64,000 bases of DNA from Acinetobacter sp. ANC 4173. Its GTDB lineage: Bacteria > Pseudomonadota > Gammaproteobacteria > Pseudomonadales > Moraxellaceae. A program made the translations under genes and the position numbers. A model generated the notes under the pieces. It searched no databases. It worked only from the letters and a program-made list of their open reading frames with translations, and was not told the DNA's origin. This document shows positions 9,007-17,302 of the stretch, piece after piece (the first letter of the stretch is position 1; the number at the start of each line of letters is the position of its first letter). The stretch is taken from positions 372,001 to 436,000 of the forward strand of contig NZ_SJOF01000001.1 of assembly GCF_004331255.1 (NCBI RefSeq), read 5' to 3'.

Positions 9007-10412
9007 TACGCCACTCCTTTTTGCTGTGCATTTTCATCGGCTAAACAGGTCACTTTGGCTTTTTTGCCTTCACGCATTTCTTTCAGCCAACGGCGCCAGA
9101 AACCAATTTGGCAATATTCCCCGTAAATCGATGGATGGAATTCACCCGGACCTGTCCAGTTTGGATCTTTACCGGTTTGCTTTTGGTTATAGTGTAAATT
9201 GACTTGCTCTTTACGCAGCCAAGGACTTTGCGCACCTTTGGCAATGCCTTCCCATACCGCAGTGTCATCTGCTTCAAAAATACCGCCCGAACCAAAGGCA
9301 TACTGACCAGCGGCATATGCTTTTTCTGCATACTGTTCAGAGACAAAGCTGAACTCAAACTCATAATTCCACAGTTCCATCACCCCCGGTGCAACTGGTT
9401 GCCACATCCGGATATTGGTAAATGGAATCGGCATTTCACCCGGCGCTGGTGGATGCGGCAAACGCATATAACTGAAGTTCGGGAAAATCGTGCCAATGGT
9501 TGGCGGAATTTCCTTAATCATCTTAATTTGCGTTTCATCTAATTTAGACAAATCAAACTGTGCTTGCAGCTCTGGCGGATAGCCCCAATTTGGCAATGGC
9601 ACACCAATCATGTTGGATAGGTTATGCCCAATAAAACTGTTGCCATCACCAAAGTCATAGCCAGAAGCATGCGTGCTGACTTGATTCACACTTGGAATAA
9701 AGCCCGAACTGGCTGCGGATAAATGTGCAGTACTTACGTGATAGGCATCGCCGCAGAAGTTTTCTGCACCGCTTTTCCAGTCGGCTTTGACTTGGAAACG
9801 TTCTGGTTCTTTGAGTAAACGCACGCCATCTGGGTGAATACCGAAAATCGCATCTAATGCCCAAACGGTATCGCCTAAATATTCACGCAGATCTGGCACA
9901 TCTTCATTCAGTGATGCAAAGATGAAACCGTATAGGCTTTCCACTTTAGCAGCGCGAAGCAAGCCCCATTCTTTCGCATCCAGCTTGCCGCCATAGGCAT
10001 CTTTCATGTGCGGTGCGCCCATCCAGTCGCCGTTGTTTTTATACACCCAACCATGGTACGGGCATTTAAAACTGGTCGCATTACCACGATCGTTATGACA
10101 GACCTCTGTCCCACGGTGACGGCAATGATTCAGCAAGACATTAATTTTATTTTCACTGTCACGCGTCACGATGACTTTATCCAACCCTAAACGACGTAGG
10201 ACATAGTCACCTGAATTTGGAATTTCAGTTTCATGCGCAATGAAAATCCAGTTACGGGTATAAATACGTTCCATTTCTGCACGGAACACCGCTTCATCGT
10301 TAAAAATATCAATTGGGAGAAAGCCTTGATTGATACTTTTTTCTACGCGATCACATAAGTGATCTACATATTCTTCATCGGTTCCTGATGACACTTGAAT
10401 ATATTTAAACAT
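9006..10412 (-). CDS. Aromatic-ring-hydroxylating dioxygenase, alpha subunit (Rieske)
   Basis: The catalytic subunit, 468 aa. The Rieske [2Fe-2S] motif is C97-x-H99 ... C117-x2-H120 (CRHRG and CPYHGW). The mononuclear iron site is D222-x2-H225-x4-H230, with a candidate third ligand in EADDTAVWEG towards the C-terminus. It would insert O2 into an aromatic ring to make a cis-dihydrodiol or, with loss of a leaving group, a catechol directly. Partners are the beta subunit, the adjacent ferredoxin and, by inference, the GR-type reductase at 18297-19541. The substrate cannot be told from the sequence. AGGAG lies just upstream of the ATG. Confidence 0.93.
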   Translation of the reverse strand: MFKYIQVSSGTDEEYVDHLCDRVEKSINQGFLPIDIFNDEAVFRAEMERIYTRNWIFIAHETEIPNSGDYVLRRLGLDKVIVTRDSENKINVLLNHCRHRGTEVCHNDRGNATSFKCPYHGWVYKNNGDWMGAPHMKDAYGGKLDAKEWGLLRAAKVESLYGFIFASLNEDVPDLREYLGDTVWALDAIFGIHPDGVRLLKEPERFQVKADWKSGAENFCGDAYHVSTAHLSAASSGFIPSVNQVSTHASGYDFGDGNSFIGHNLSNMIGVPLPNWGYPPELQAQFDLSKLDETQIKMIKEIPPTIGTIFPNFSYMRLPHPPAPGEMPIPFTNIRMWQPVAPGVMELWNYEFEFSFVSEQYAEKAYAAGQYAFGSGGIFEADDTAVWEGIAKGAQSPWLRKEQVNLHYNQKQTGKDPNWTGPGEFHPSIYGEYCQIGFWRRWLKEMREGKKAKVTCLADENAQQKGVA

Positions 10413-10462
10413 TTTAAAATCTCCTCCATAAGAGCATCTGTATTTGGCGCTATAGGTGTGAC

Positions 10463-10502
10463 CTAGCTGTAATACATGTCAGCCTCCTTCTGAGATGTAT
10501 TT
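10463..10502 (-). promoter_or_regulatory. Hairpin with Shine-Dalgarno in loop and 4-codon mini-ORF in the Rieske leader
   Basis: An imperfect inverted repeat (AATACAT.CTCAG / CTGAC.ATGTATT, 10471-10502) presents a perfect AAGGAGG in its loop. Five bases later comes ATG TAT TAC AGC TAG (10477 down to 10463), a four-codon reading frame (MYYS). It lies 50-90 bases before the Rieske alpha start. It could be a leader peptide or translation-control element, or only the relic of a former gene start. Confidence 0.35.
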
Positions 10503-10538
10503 ACGCCAACACACTTATGTGGCTATTTTTTAACTTCA

Positions 10539-11483
10539 TTAACCTGCTTTTTTGGCTGGACCATTAAATGGTGCCCAGTTTTGCTTGCGGAATTCGAGTA
10601 AGTACGCTTGTGCATTGTCTTCATGCAATGGCAGTTCACGCGGCGTCCAGCTTTCATCCAACTGATCCATATCGGCATCGTATTCAAAACGGCAGCCCAA
10701 AGGACCGTCGAAATACCAGAACCAGTTTGAACCGAGTCCATGACGACCTGGTCCCCAGAAGCTTTCATGACCAGCTTTTTCAAAACGCTGGCCTGCAAGC
10801 ATGAGTTCGCTTGGACCTGAAAGATGGAAAGAAATGTGTTCTACACCCTTAATATGTTCAGGTGCTTGAATTAAAAATAAAGTGTGATGATCTGTTGTAC
10901 CGCCTGCACGTAGGAATGGTCCACCCCCTAAACGGTCACTGACACGGAAACCTAGACGCTTGACATAAAAGCTTTCCGCTTTGGCAGCGTCTGGAACAAA
11001 AACTGCGGTATGCGCAATAGTACGCGGCTGAATTTGAATGGAATGATCGACACCCAACTGGTTATAGCCACGCTGATGCGGTGCGCCCGGTGCATTGATT
11101 TTTTCTACAGGTAAATTCAATTCACGACGTTTCGTAATTTGAAAGCCAATGGTAATCCCTGAATCATCAACCGTTTCTAAAGCCCCATTTTCAAGGACTT
11201 TCACTTCACGGTCAGTGCTCAGTTCAGCCTGAATGGCAGCTAAAGTCGTTTGATCGGCAACGCCATAGACCATTTTGCGCAGCTGACTCATGGAGGGTAG
11301 TTTAGCTGGCAATGATGCATGCTCTGCTGCAGCGACTAAAATACCTGTACCATCCAAGGTTTCAAAATAACGACCATAGGCTTGATTTGGGACTTCAGTT
11401 AAACCAAAATCCTGCATAAATTTCACCGCAGCATTCAGGTCATTTGCACCATAGATCAAATGATCGATACCAATAATATTCAT
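10539..11483 (-). CDS. Extradiol ring-cleavage dioxygenase (two-domain VOC, type I)
   Basis: A catechol-type meta-cleaving dioxygenase of 314 aa with two VOC modules. The active-site 2-His-1-carboxylate triad is visible in the second module: H158 (IAHTAVFV), H216 (GVEHISFHL) and E267 (CRFEYDAD). H248 and Y257 match the usual acid/base residues. It should open a 1,2-diol ring beside the hydroxyls. It lies upstream of the Rieske genes in the same operon and is clearly paralogous to 20547-21524, with the same triad spacing. That implies two different diol substrates or two steps. Confidence 0.9.
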   Translation of the reverse strand: MNIIGIDHLIYGANDLNAAVKFMQDFGLTEVPNQAYGRYFETLDGTGILVAAAEHASLPAKLPSMSQLRKMVYGVADQTTLAAIQAELSTDREVKVLENGALETVDDSGITIGFQITKRRELNLPVEKINAPGAPHQRGYNQLGVDHSIQIQPRTIAHTAVFVPDAAKAESFYVKRLGFRVSDRLGGGPFLRAGGTTDHHTLFLIQAPEHIKGVEHISFHLSGPSELMLAGQRFEKAGHESFWGPGRHGLGSNWFWYFDGPLGCRFEYDADMDQLDESWTPRELPLHEDNAQAYLLEFRKQNWAPFNGPAKKAG

Positions 11484-11576
11484 TCCTTTACTCCTGTATT
11501 CCAGTCCTCGGAATACCCCTGTGATGTTGTTCTAAGTGTTGTATTTTCAGTGCCGTTGATTTGCTTCATGCATCGG

Positions 11577-11623
11577 CTATAGAGCTGTTCGGCATTGTGA
11601 ACAAAGTTGAAACAGCTCTATAG
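11577..11623. repeat. Perfect 13-bp inverted repeat between ALDH and dioxygenase genes
   Basis: CTATAGAGCTGTT (11577-11589) and AACAGCTCTATAG (11611-11623) are exact inverse complements around a 21-base loop. No T-run follows on either strand, so it is not a normal terminator. An mRNA stability or processing hairpin, or a protein-binding site, is more likely. Confidence 0.55.
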
Positions 11624-11650
11624 TAGATATACGCCTAATTGACGATTGAC

Positions 11651-13144
11651 TTAGTCTGTGTACAATCCATCCCAACACATGTATTTCATTTCCAGAAATT
11701 CATCGATGCCATAATGTGAGCCTTCACGGCCTAAACCGCTTTGTTTCACGCCTCCGAATGGTGCCACCTCATTGGAAATTAAACCGGTATTGATGCCAAT
11801 CATGCCTGCTTCCAACGCTTCCGATGTACGCCAAACACGCGCTGAGTTTTGACTATAAAGGTATGCAGCCAAACCAAATTCGGTATCATTGGCTTGCGCA
11901 ATCACCTCTGCATCTGAACTGAAACGGATCAGCGGTGCGACTGGGCCAAAAGTTTCATCATGGGCAATCACCATCTCTTGAGTGACATTTTTCAAAACCG
12001 TTGGCTCAAAGAAGAATCCGCCCAGTTCACTGCGACGTCCGCCACACACCACAGATGCACCGTGTCCTAAGGCATTGCTGATGTGTGATTCAACTTTTTT
12101 CACCGCACTTGCATCAATCAGTGGGCCTTGTACTACGCCTTCTTCCAAGCCATTGCCAACTTTTAAAGTTTTGACTTTGGCTGCGAGTTTTTCTGCAAAT
12201 TCATCGTAAATAGCATCGTGTACATAAATACGGTTGGCAGAAATACACGCTTGACCGGTGTTACGGAATTTAGAGGCGATCACGCCATCTACCGCTAAGT
12301 TCAGATCAGCATCATCAAAGACTATTGATGGCGCGTTGCCGCCCAGTTCCATCGAACATTTTTTAATGGTCGCCGCTGACTGTTCTAGCAAAGTACGACC
12401 CACTTCGGTTGAACCGGTAAAGGTTATCTTACGCACCAATGGATGTGCAGTCAGAATGCCACCAATAATGCGAGTATCATTCCCTGTCAGCACACTAAAT
12501 ACACCATCCGGCACACCGGCACGGCGCGCGAGTTCTGCGAGTGCCAAAGCGGTCATTGGGGTTTGGCTGGCAGGTTTCACCACCATGGTACAGCCCGCTG
12601 CCAATGCTGGCCCTGCTTTACGGGTAATCATGGCTGCTGGGAAATTCCACGGGGTAATGGCTGCACAAACACCAATCGGCTGTTTTAACACCACAATACG
12701 CTGCGTGTCTTTCGGTGCAGGCAAGACATCACCACGAATACGTTTGGCTTCTTCGGCAAACCATTGCAGGAAGGAAGAGGCATAATCCATTTCGCCACGC
12801 GCTTCAGATAAAGGCTTACCTTCTTCTAAAGTGATGATGGTGGCTAAATCTTCTTTATTTTCCACCACCAGCTGATACCAGCGATTGATAATTTCAGAAC
12901 GCTGTTTGGCTGTGGTTTTACGCCATTTTTCAAATGCAGTTTGTGCAGTTTCAATGGCATGATTGGTTTCTTCTTCCTTACAGCGCGGCAATTTGACCAG
13001 CTCTAAACCTGTTGCAGGATTATTTAAGCTGTATGTGCCGTGAGCAGTTTCTTGCAGCCACTGACCATTAATAAATGCGCCAGTTTTCCAAAGGCTTGGA
13101 TCTTTCAGCAAATCCGCAGGATTAATCTGTGCAATACTATTCAT
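11651..13144 (-). CDS. NAD(P)-dependent semialdehyde dehydrogenase (GabD-like)
   Basis: An aldehyde dehydrogenase of 497 aa. The catalytic cysteine is C300 (FRNTGQACISANR) and the general base E266 (SMELGGNAP). The NAD(P) site lies at TFTGSTEVGR (residues 241-250). The sequence around both active-site residues is most like succinate-semialdehyde or alpha-ketoglutarate-semialdehyde dehydrogenases. In this operon it should oxidise an aldehyde released in the upper pathway, perhaps by the DapA-family lyase encoded just upstream. The actual aldehyde is unknown. Confidence 0.88.
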   Translation of the reverse strand: MNSIAQINPADLLKDPSLWKTGAFINGQWLQETAHGTYSLNNPATGLELVKLPRCKEEETNHAIETAQTAFEKWRKTTAKQRSEIINRWYQLVVENKEDLATIITLEEGKPLSEARGEMDYASSFLQWFAEEAKRIRGDVLPAPKDTQRIVVLKQPIGVCAAITPWNFPAAMITRKAGPALAAGCTMVVKPASQTPMTALALAELARRAGVPDGVFSVLTGNDTRIIGGILTAHPLVRKITFTGSTEVGRTLLEQSAATIKKCSMELGGNAPSIVFDDADLNLAVDGVIASKFRNTGQACISANRIYVHDAIYDEFAEKLAAKVKTLKVGNGLEEGVVQGPLIDASAVKKVESHISNALGHGASVVCGGRRSELGGFFFEPTVLKNVTQEMVIAHDETFGPVAPLIRFSSDAEVIAQANDTEFGLAAYLYSQNSARVWRTSEALEAGMIGINTGLISNEVAPFGGVKQSGLGREGSHYGIDEFLEMKYMCWDGLYTD

Positions 13145-13178
13145 ATATGTATCCTTTAATCTTGAAGGCGTTTAAGCA

Positions 13179-14198
13179 TTAGTCATGGAAACGGCCAATC
13201 AGGAATTCGCTGTCAGAATCATTGGTGCATGGCAAACCTGATGCCATCAAACCTTGGCGCAGTACTTTCATTTGACGGTCTGGAATACGGGCAATCGGTG
13301 CACGTAATGGGCCACCATTAAAGCCTGCCAACCAGTCCATATATTTCCAATGTGCACGGTTAATGTAATTAGAGCCCGGCATATAAGCGCCTGTTGCTGC
13401 ACCCACCGCACCACGCGCAGGCTGTGCTTGCCAGTACAGTTTCATGGCTTCGTCAAAATTGCCTTCTTTGGCTAGATTAAAGGTTTTCACAAAATGATCA
13501 CCCATCCACTGCGTATAGCTGGTTCCTGAGAATTGCATATCCATGTAACGAAGCAATGGAATCACGTCACTTTCAATAGGACAGGTCACCACGATTTGAT
13601 CATTGAAACGTTCAAAGCTATCGACTAAACCGGCAATGTGCGGGAAGCCCTGTTCTGCTTTTAAAGACACCACGTTCGGACAATCATCAATTAAGCGTTG
13701 AATCAGTTCTGGTGACATGCCTTGTGGATGTACACGTTCAAAGCCCCAAAGTGGAATAGCAAACAGCATCACCCCTAGATCCGTCGCATCACAGAAAGCT
13801 TTGGTGTAGTCATAAATATCTTGCTCAGAGGTTGGCCAGAAATTTGACGGGTAAGACAGCAGGACGATATCTGCACCGGCTTTTTCCGCCAGTTTTACTG
13901 CACGAATATTTTCTTCCAGTGTGCCAAAGCCTGCATGGAAGAATAAGCCCAGTTTGTCGCCAGCCTGATCTTTTGCCCACGCGGTAAACTGTGCATTTTC
14001 TTCTGGCGTAATCGCCACTTCTGTACACAGCAAGGTATAGGTGTAACCCAGATCAATGACTTTCTGAATGTCGTGGCGAATCCCTTTTTCATTTAAATGG
14101 CTTAAATCCTGGCTATAACTTGGAATGGTTACAGATGAACATCCTTTTAAATGTTCTTTTGCCCATGCACGTGCTTCACTGCGTTGATAACTCGCCAT
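13179..14198 (-). CDS. DapA-family (dihydrodipicolinate synthase-like) lyase or hydratase-aldolase
   Basis: A 339-aa TIM-barrel protein of the Schiff-base aldolase/lyase superfamily. The Schiff-base lysine is K180 (VVSLKAEQG). The tyrosine that normally sits in the L-Y-N-x-P motif is replaced by phenylalanine (LFAIP, near residue 145), so it is not a true DapA. Two precedents fit a dioxygenase operon: hydratase-aldolases that split ring-cleavage products into pyruvate plus an aldehyde (NahE-like), and deaminating lyases such as HypD. The neighbouring aldehyde dehydrogenase would handle the product in either case. It is longer than DapA (about 292 aa), as hydratase-aldolases are. Confidence 0.75.
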   Translation of the reverse strand: MASYQRSEARAWAKEHLKGCSSVTIPSYSQDLSHLNEKGIRHDIQKVIDLGYTYTLLCTEVAITPEENAQFTAWAKDQAGDKLGLFFHAGFGTLEENIRAVKLAEKAGADIVLLSYPSNFWPTSEQDIYDYTKAFCDATDLGVMLFAIPLWGFERVHPQGMSPELIQRLIDDCPNVVSLKAEQGFPHIAGLVDSFERFNDQIVVTCPIESDVIPLLRYMDMQFSGTSYTQWMGDHFVKTFNLAKEGNFDEAMKLYWQAQPARGAVGAATGAYMPGSNYINRAHWKYMDWLAGFNGGPLRAPIARIPDRQMKVLRQGLMASGLPCTNDSDSEFLIGRFHD

Positions 14199-14259
14199 TA
14201 AAAATTCTCCTTTCCCTGTTGGGTTACGTTCTTAAATATTGATGTTTTTAAATTCTGAA

Positions 14260-15261
14260 TTAACGGTCGATGGTGACAATGCTGTCGCTCATCTCTTGGT
14301 ATTTGTCTGCGGTTTTGGCATTGCGCAGCAGCATTTCTGCGGTGACGATGTCTTGCAGTGCTGAACCTACGGATTTGTAAATCACGATGTCTTCCGGAGT
14401 TTTGCGCACTTTGACTTGGCCTGACATTACATCAGATAGCGATACAGTTTTTGCTGCTACATCGCAGCCTTGTTCAATGGCAACCAGTGAATCACCTGTT
14501 TCGTGAATCACTTCTTCCGGCATATCTGCCACAATCAGGCTTGCAGCTTTCATGGTGTCAACATCGAGTTCGCGCTGTTCCGGCAAAGTTGAGCTGACAG
14601 ATACCACCGTCATACCCGGCTCTAGCCACGCTGCGTCAAACACTGGCCCGCCATCACGGCTGCGTGATGCACAGATCACCACATTGCTGCCTTTCACCGC
14701 TTCTTCTGCTGTTGCGACCGCTTGAATGTCCAAGCCATATTGCGCGTGGAATTCTTGGGCGAATTTTTCGCGGTTGGCTTCAGTTGGGCTAAATACGCGG
14801 ACTTTGGCAATACGACCTGTCGCATTCAGCGCATGTAAATGGCTACGTGCCAATGCGCTTGAACCTAAAATTGCAACGTCGAATTTTTCTGTGCCTGCCA
14901 AAGCATTGACGGCGACGGCTGAGCTTGCTGCGGTGCGGATGTCGGTAATGCGGTTACCATCAATCAAGGCTGCAAGACGCATGGTGTCTTGATCGAACAA
15001 TGAAATAAGGTAGCTGGCTTTTTTGTTTTTCGGGCTGGCGGCAATCAGTTTGCAGCCCATATATTCTTTCGATGGTGATACGGCACATAGGCTACGTAAC
15101 CAGAAGCCATCACCGCGTGCCATTGTGCGTGGCGGTACCATTGCATTGTTAATAGGTTGGCTGTAGGCATGACTTAGCGCTTCGATGGCGCTTGACCATG
15201 TTGCGAGTTCTGCCACATGATCATCATTAATAAATAAGGTTGGATGGTGTGCGTGGTTCAC
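14260..15261 (-). CDS. Ornithine cyclodeaminase / mu-crystallin family protein
   Basis: A 333-aa protein with the family signature DGNRITDIRTAA (residues 101-112) and an NAD(P) Rossmann segment starting VAILGSSALARSHL (residue 129). The family includes ornithine cyclodeaminase, alanine dehydrogenase and ketimine (Pyr2C/Pip2C) reductases, so an imino- or amino-acid reaction is expected. Its presence in an aromatic operon hints at a nitrogen-containing substrate or side chain, but this is inference. It starts with GTG (CGGAG upstream) and is the first gene of the minus-strand operon, preceded by an inverted repeat (15340-15379). Confidence 0.8.
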   Translation of the reverse strand: MNHAHHPTLFINDDHVAELATWSSAIEALSHAYSQPINNAMVPPRTMARGDGFWLRSLCAVSPSKEYMGCKLIAASPKNKKASYLISLFDQDTMRLAALIDGNRITDIRTAASSAVAVNALAGTEKFDVAILGSSALARSHLHALNATGRIAKVRVFSPTEANREKFAQEFHAQYGLDIQAVATAEEAVKGSNVVICASRSRDGGPVFDAAWLEPGMTVVSVSSTLPEQRELDVDTMKAASLIVADMPEEVIHETGDSLVAIEQGCDVAAKTVSLSDVMSGQVKVRKTPEDIVIYKSVGSALQDIVTAEMLLRNAKTADKYQEMSDSIVTIDR

Positions 15262-15337
15262 TGCTGAACTCCGTTTCAGTCATTTTTTTCTAATGTACTG
15301 ATGTCTGATATACGGAGCTAGCATGTAAGGTGTAAAG

Positions 15338-15379
15338 CAGATATCCATAAATTAGATGTTTAAAAAATCATTGGATATC
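15338..15379. promoter_or_regulatory. Candidate operator: inverted repeat GATATCCA / TGGATATC
   Basis: GATATCCA (15340-15347) and TGGATATC (15372-15379) form an 8-bp inverted repeat separated by 24 bases, in the divergent region between the OCD gene and the AIPR gene. The ten-base string CAGATATCCA (15338-15347) recurs exactly at 20428-20437, in the other divergent promoter region of the cluster. The likely binder is the cluster's LysR regulator (17303-18238), by inference. Confidence 0.45.
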
Positions 15380-15495
15380 AGCATGACAAAACAATTTCTG
15401 TTTAGCCAAGTAATAAAATTTTTTATGTAGGTCTAGCTATATTCATTTTACTCATTATCATAGCCTTACGACTTTCCAATAATATTTACTCAAAT

Positions 15496-17259
15496 ATGTC
15501 TATTTACGAAAAAATCCTTAATGAAATAAAAGCCGATTACTTTATCCAAAATTACTCAAATGATGGACAAAGATTCGTCGCTTGGTATTTGTTTAATATC
15601 TTAAAACAAGATAGAAATCAAACTAAGGATGCTATTACTGATGGCGCAGATGATAAACAAATAGATGCAATTGTAGTAGATGATGAAAAACAATTAATTC
15701 ACATAATTCAAGGAAAATTTACCTCTGGAAATCAGATAGATGCAGAGCCTTTAAGGGAGGTTTTATCTTCATGGATTCAGTTAAGAGATTTAGTAAAATT
15801 ACAGCAGGTGTCAAACGCAAAATTACAAGTCAAACTTGCTGAAGTGGCAAAAGCTTTTGAGGATGAGTACGAGGTTAATTTCGAATTAATCACAACAAGT
15901 AATTTAACTGATTCTGCAAAAAAAGATTTAGAAACGTTTCAAAAAAGCCTAGCAGAAATTTCAGAAAATGAAGATTTTGATGCAACTATTTCTTTAGTTG
16001 ACGAGCCTGAATTAACTCGACGATATGAATTAGCACTCGAAACTGATAACCCTCAAATTAATTACACTTTAGATTTATCTGATAGTCAGTTCATGGACAT
16101 TGAATTAGCAGGAACTAAAGTCATTGTGGGAGCAATTCCATTAAAAGAAGTTGTAAAAATACAAGGGATTAAAGATGGTTCTCTATTCCAAAAAAACGTA
16201 AGACAAAGTTTAGGTAACAGCAATACTGTTAATAAAAAAATTAGACAAACTCTACTTGGTGATAAGCATAAAGATTTTTTCTTTTTCCATAATGGCATCA
16301 CAGCTATTTGTGACAGAATGGATTTAGAGAATAATAAATTAAAAATGTATGGATTAAGCGTTGTTAATGGATGCCAGTCTTTAAATACAATTCAAAGCTG
16401 TAGTGAAACAGTTAAAAAACTTGAAGAAACCTATGTCTTATTTAGGTTTTATGAGATTCCACAAAGAGATAGAGCAGATTTAATCAGTATCAACACAAAC
16501 TCTCAAAGTGCAGTAAAGCCCAGAGATTTAAGAAGTAATGATAAAAGAGTTCTAAATTTAAAGCGTCAATTTGAACAAAAATATGCTCAAGGATATTTTA
16601 TTACTAAACGTGGTGAAGTAGCTCCATCAGACAGGGATAAAAACTATGTTATTGATCTATCTGATTTAGGCAAATATTTAATTGCTTGGCACTCTCAACG
16701 CCCCAATATTTCATATGGTGAAACCAAAATATTTGATAAATATTTTGAGATTCTTTTTAAAAGAGATTACAAACCAGAAAATATTCAGGCTTTAAACTTA
16801 TGGATGGCAACAATCAAAAAAAATTGGGTTGAAAGTAACCCTCTCAGACTAAATGAAACTCTTTTATCAATGAAAGCCTATGCGCCTTTCCATCATTTAT
16901 ATGCAATATCCATTATGTTCTCAATCTCAAATAATCAACAAGATAGAGTGCCTGAGCCATCTATAACTTGGATAAATGCAACCGAAAAAAATATGGTAGA
17001 TCAAATGATAAAGATGTCAGCAAATTGTCTTAATTCTGCATTGAGATCAGCTTCCACTAGAACCATTCCTAATAATGGAATTTTCAGCCCCCAGAATTGG
17101 ATTAAATCAAAACAAAGCTTAAATGATATTAATTTTGCGATACAAAACTACATAGATATGCTTAGTTATATGGATGGTGGAGAAGATCAATATAAAAAAC
17201 TTATAGATACTTTAACAATGAACCAAACAAATTTTGAATACAGACTTCAAGCTGATTAA
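15496..17259 (+). CDS. AIPR family abortive-infection/phage-defence protein
   Basis: A 587-aa protein of the AIPR family (PF10592), known from phage-resistance loci. The family's conserved core is visible as LFQKNVRQSLG (about residue 225), then FFFFHNGITAICD and VVNGCQSLNTIQ (to about residue 305). The N-terminal region has ID57AIVVD followed by IIQ72GK74F, resembling a PD-(D/E)XK nuclease site of the Q-x-K type. The gene is much more AT-rich than its neighbours and lies alone, against the operon direction, inside the catabolic cluster. This suggests acquisition as a single-gene defence cassette. The first methionine fits; no strong ribosome site is seen. Confidence 0.85.
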   Translation: MSIYEKILNEIKADYFIQNYSNDGQRFVAWYLFNILKQDRNQTKDAITDGADDKQIDAIVVDDEKQLIHIIQGKFTSGNQIDAEPLREVLSSWIQLRDLVKLQQVSNAKLQVKLAEVAKAFEDEYEVNFELITTSNLTDSAKKDLETFQKSLAEISENEDFDATISLVDEPELTRRYELALETDNPQINYTLDLSDSQFMDIELAGTKVIVGAIPLKEVVKIQGIKDGSLFQKNVRQSLGNSNTVNKKIRQTLLGDKHKDFFFFHNGITAICDRMDLENNKLKMYGLSVVNGCQSLNTIQSCSETVKKLEETYVLFRFYEIPQRDRADLISINTNSQSAVKPRDLRSNDKRVLNLKRQFEQKYAQGYFITKRGEVAPSDRDKNYVIDLSDLGKYLIAWHSQRPNISYGETKIFDKYFEILFKRDYKPENIQALNLWMATIKKNWVESNPLRLNETLLSMKAYAPFHHLYAISIMFSISNNQQDRVPEPSITWINATEKNMVDQMIKMSANCLNSALRSASTRTIPNNGIFSPQNWIKSKQSLNDINFAIQNYIDMLSYMDGGEDQYKKLIDTLTMNQTNFEYRLQAD

Positions 17260-17264
17260 TAATT

Positions 17265-17294
17265 AAAAAAATCGCCATTCAATGGTGATTTTTT
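17265..17294. terminator. Bidirectional terminator between AIPR and LysR genes
   Basis: AAAAAATCGCCAT pairs with ATGGTGATTTTTT around a short loop, with A- and T-runs on the two sides. It serves the two convergent genes. Confidence 0.75.
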
Positions 17295-17302
17295 AATTCC
17301 TT

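Noticed and set aside
12258..12785. A 175-codon open frame opposite the semialdehyde dehydrogenase gene
   Set aside because: It is antisense to an intact, well-conserved gene and has low-complexity, shadow-like composition with no ribosome site.
11651..15261. A dedicated hydroxyproline catabolic operon (OCD, HypD-like, KGSADH-like)
   Set aside because: No proline racemase/epimerase or hydroxyproline dehydrogenase is present, and the genes run directly into aromatic oxygenase genes; kept only as one hypothesis.
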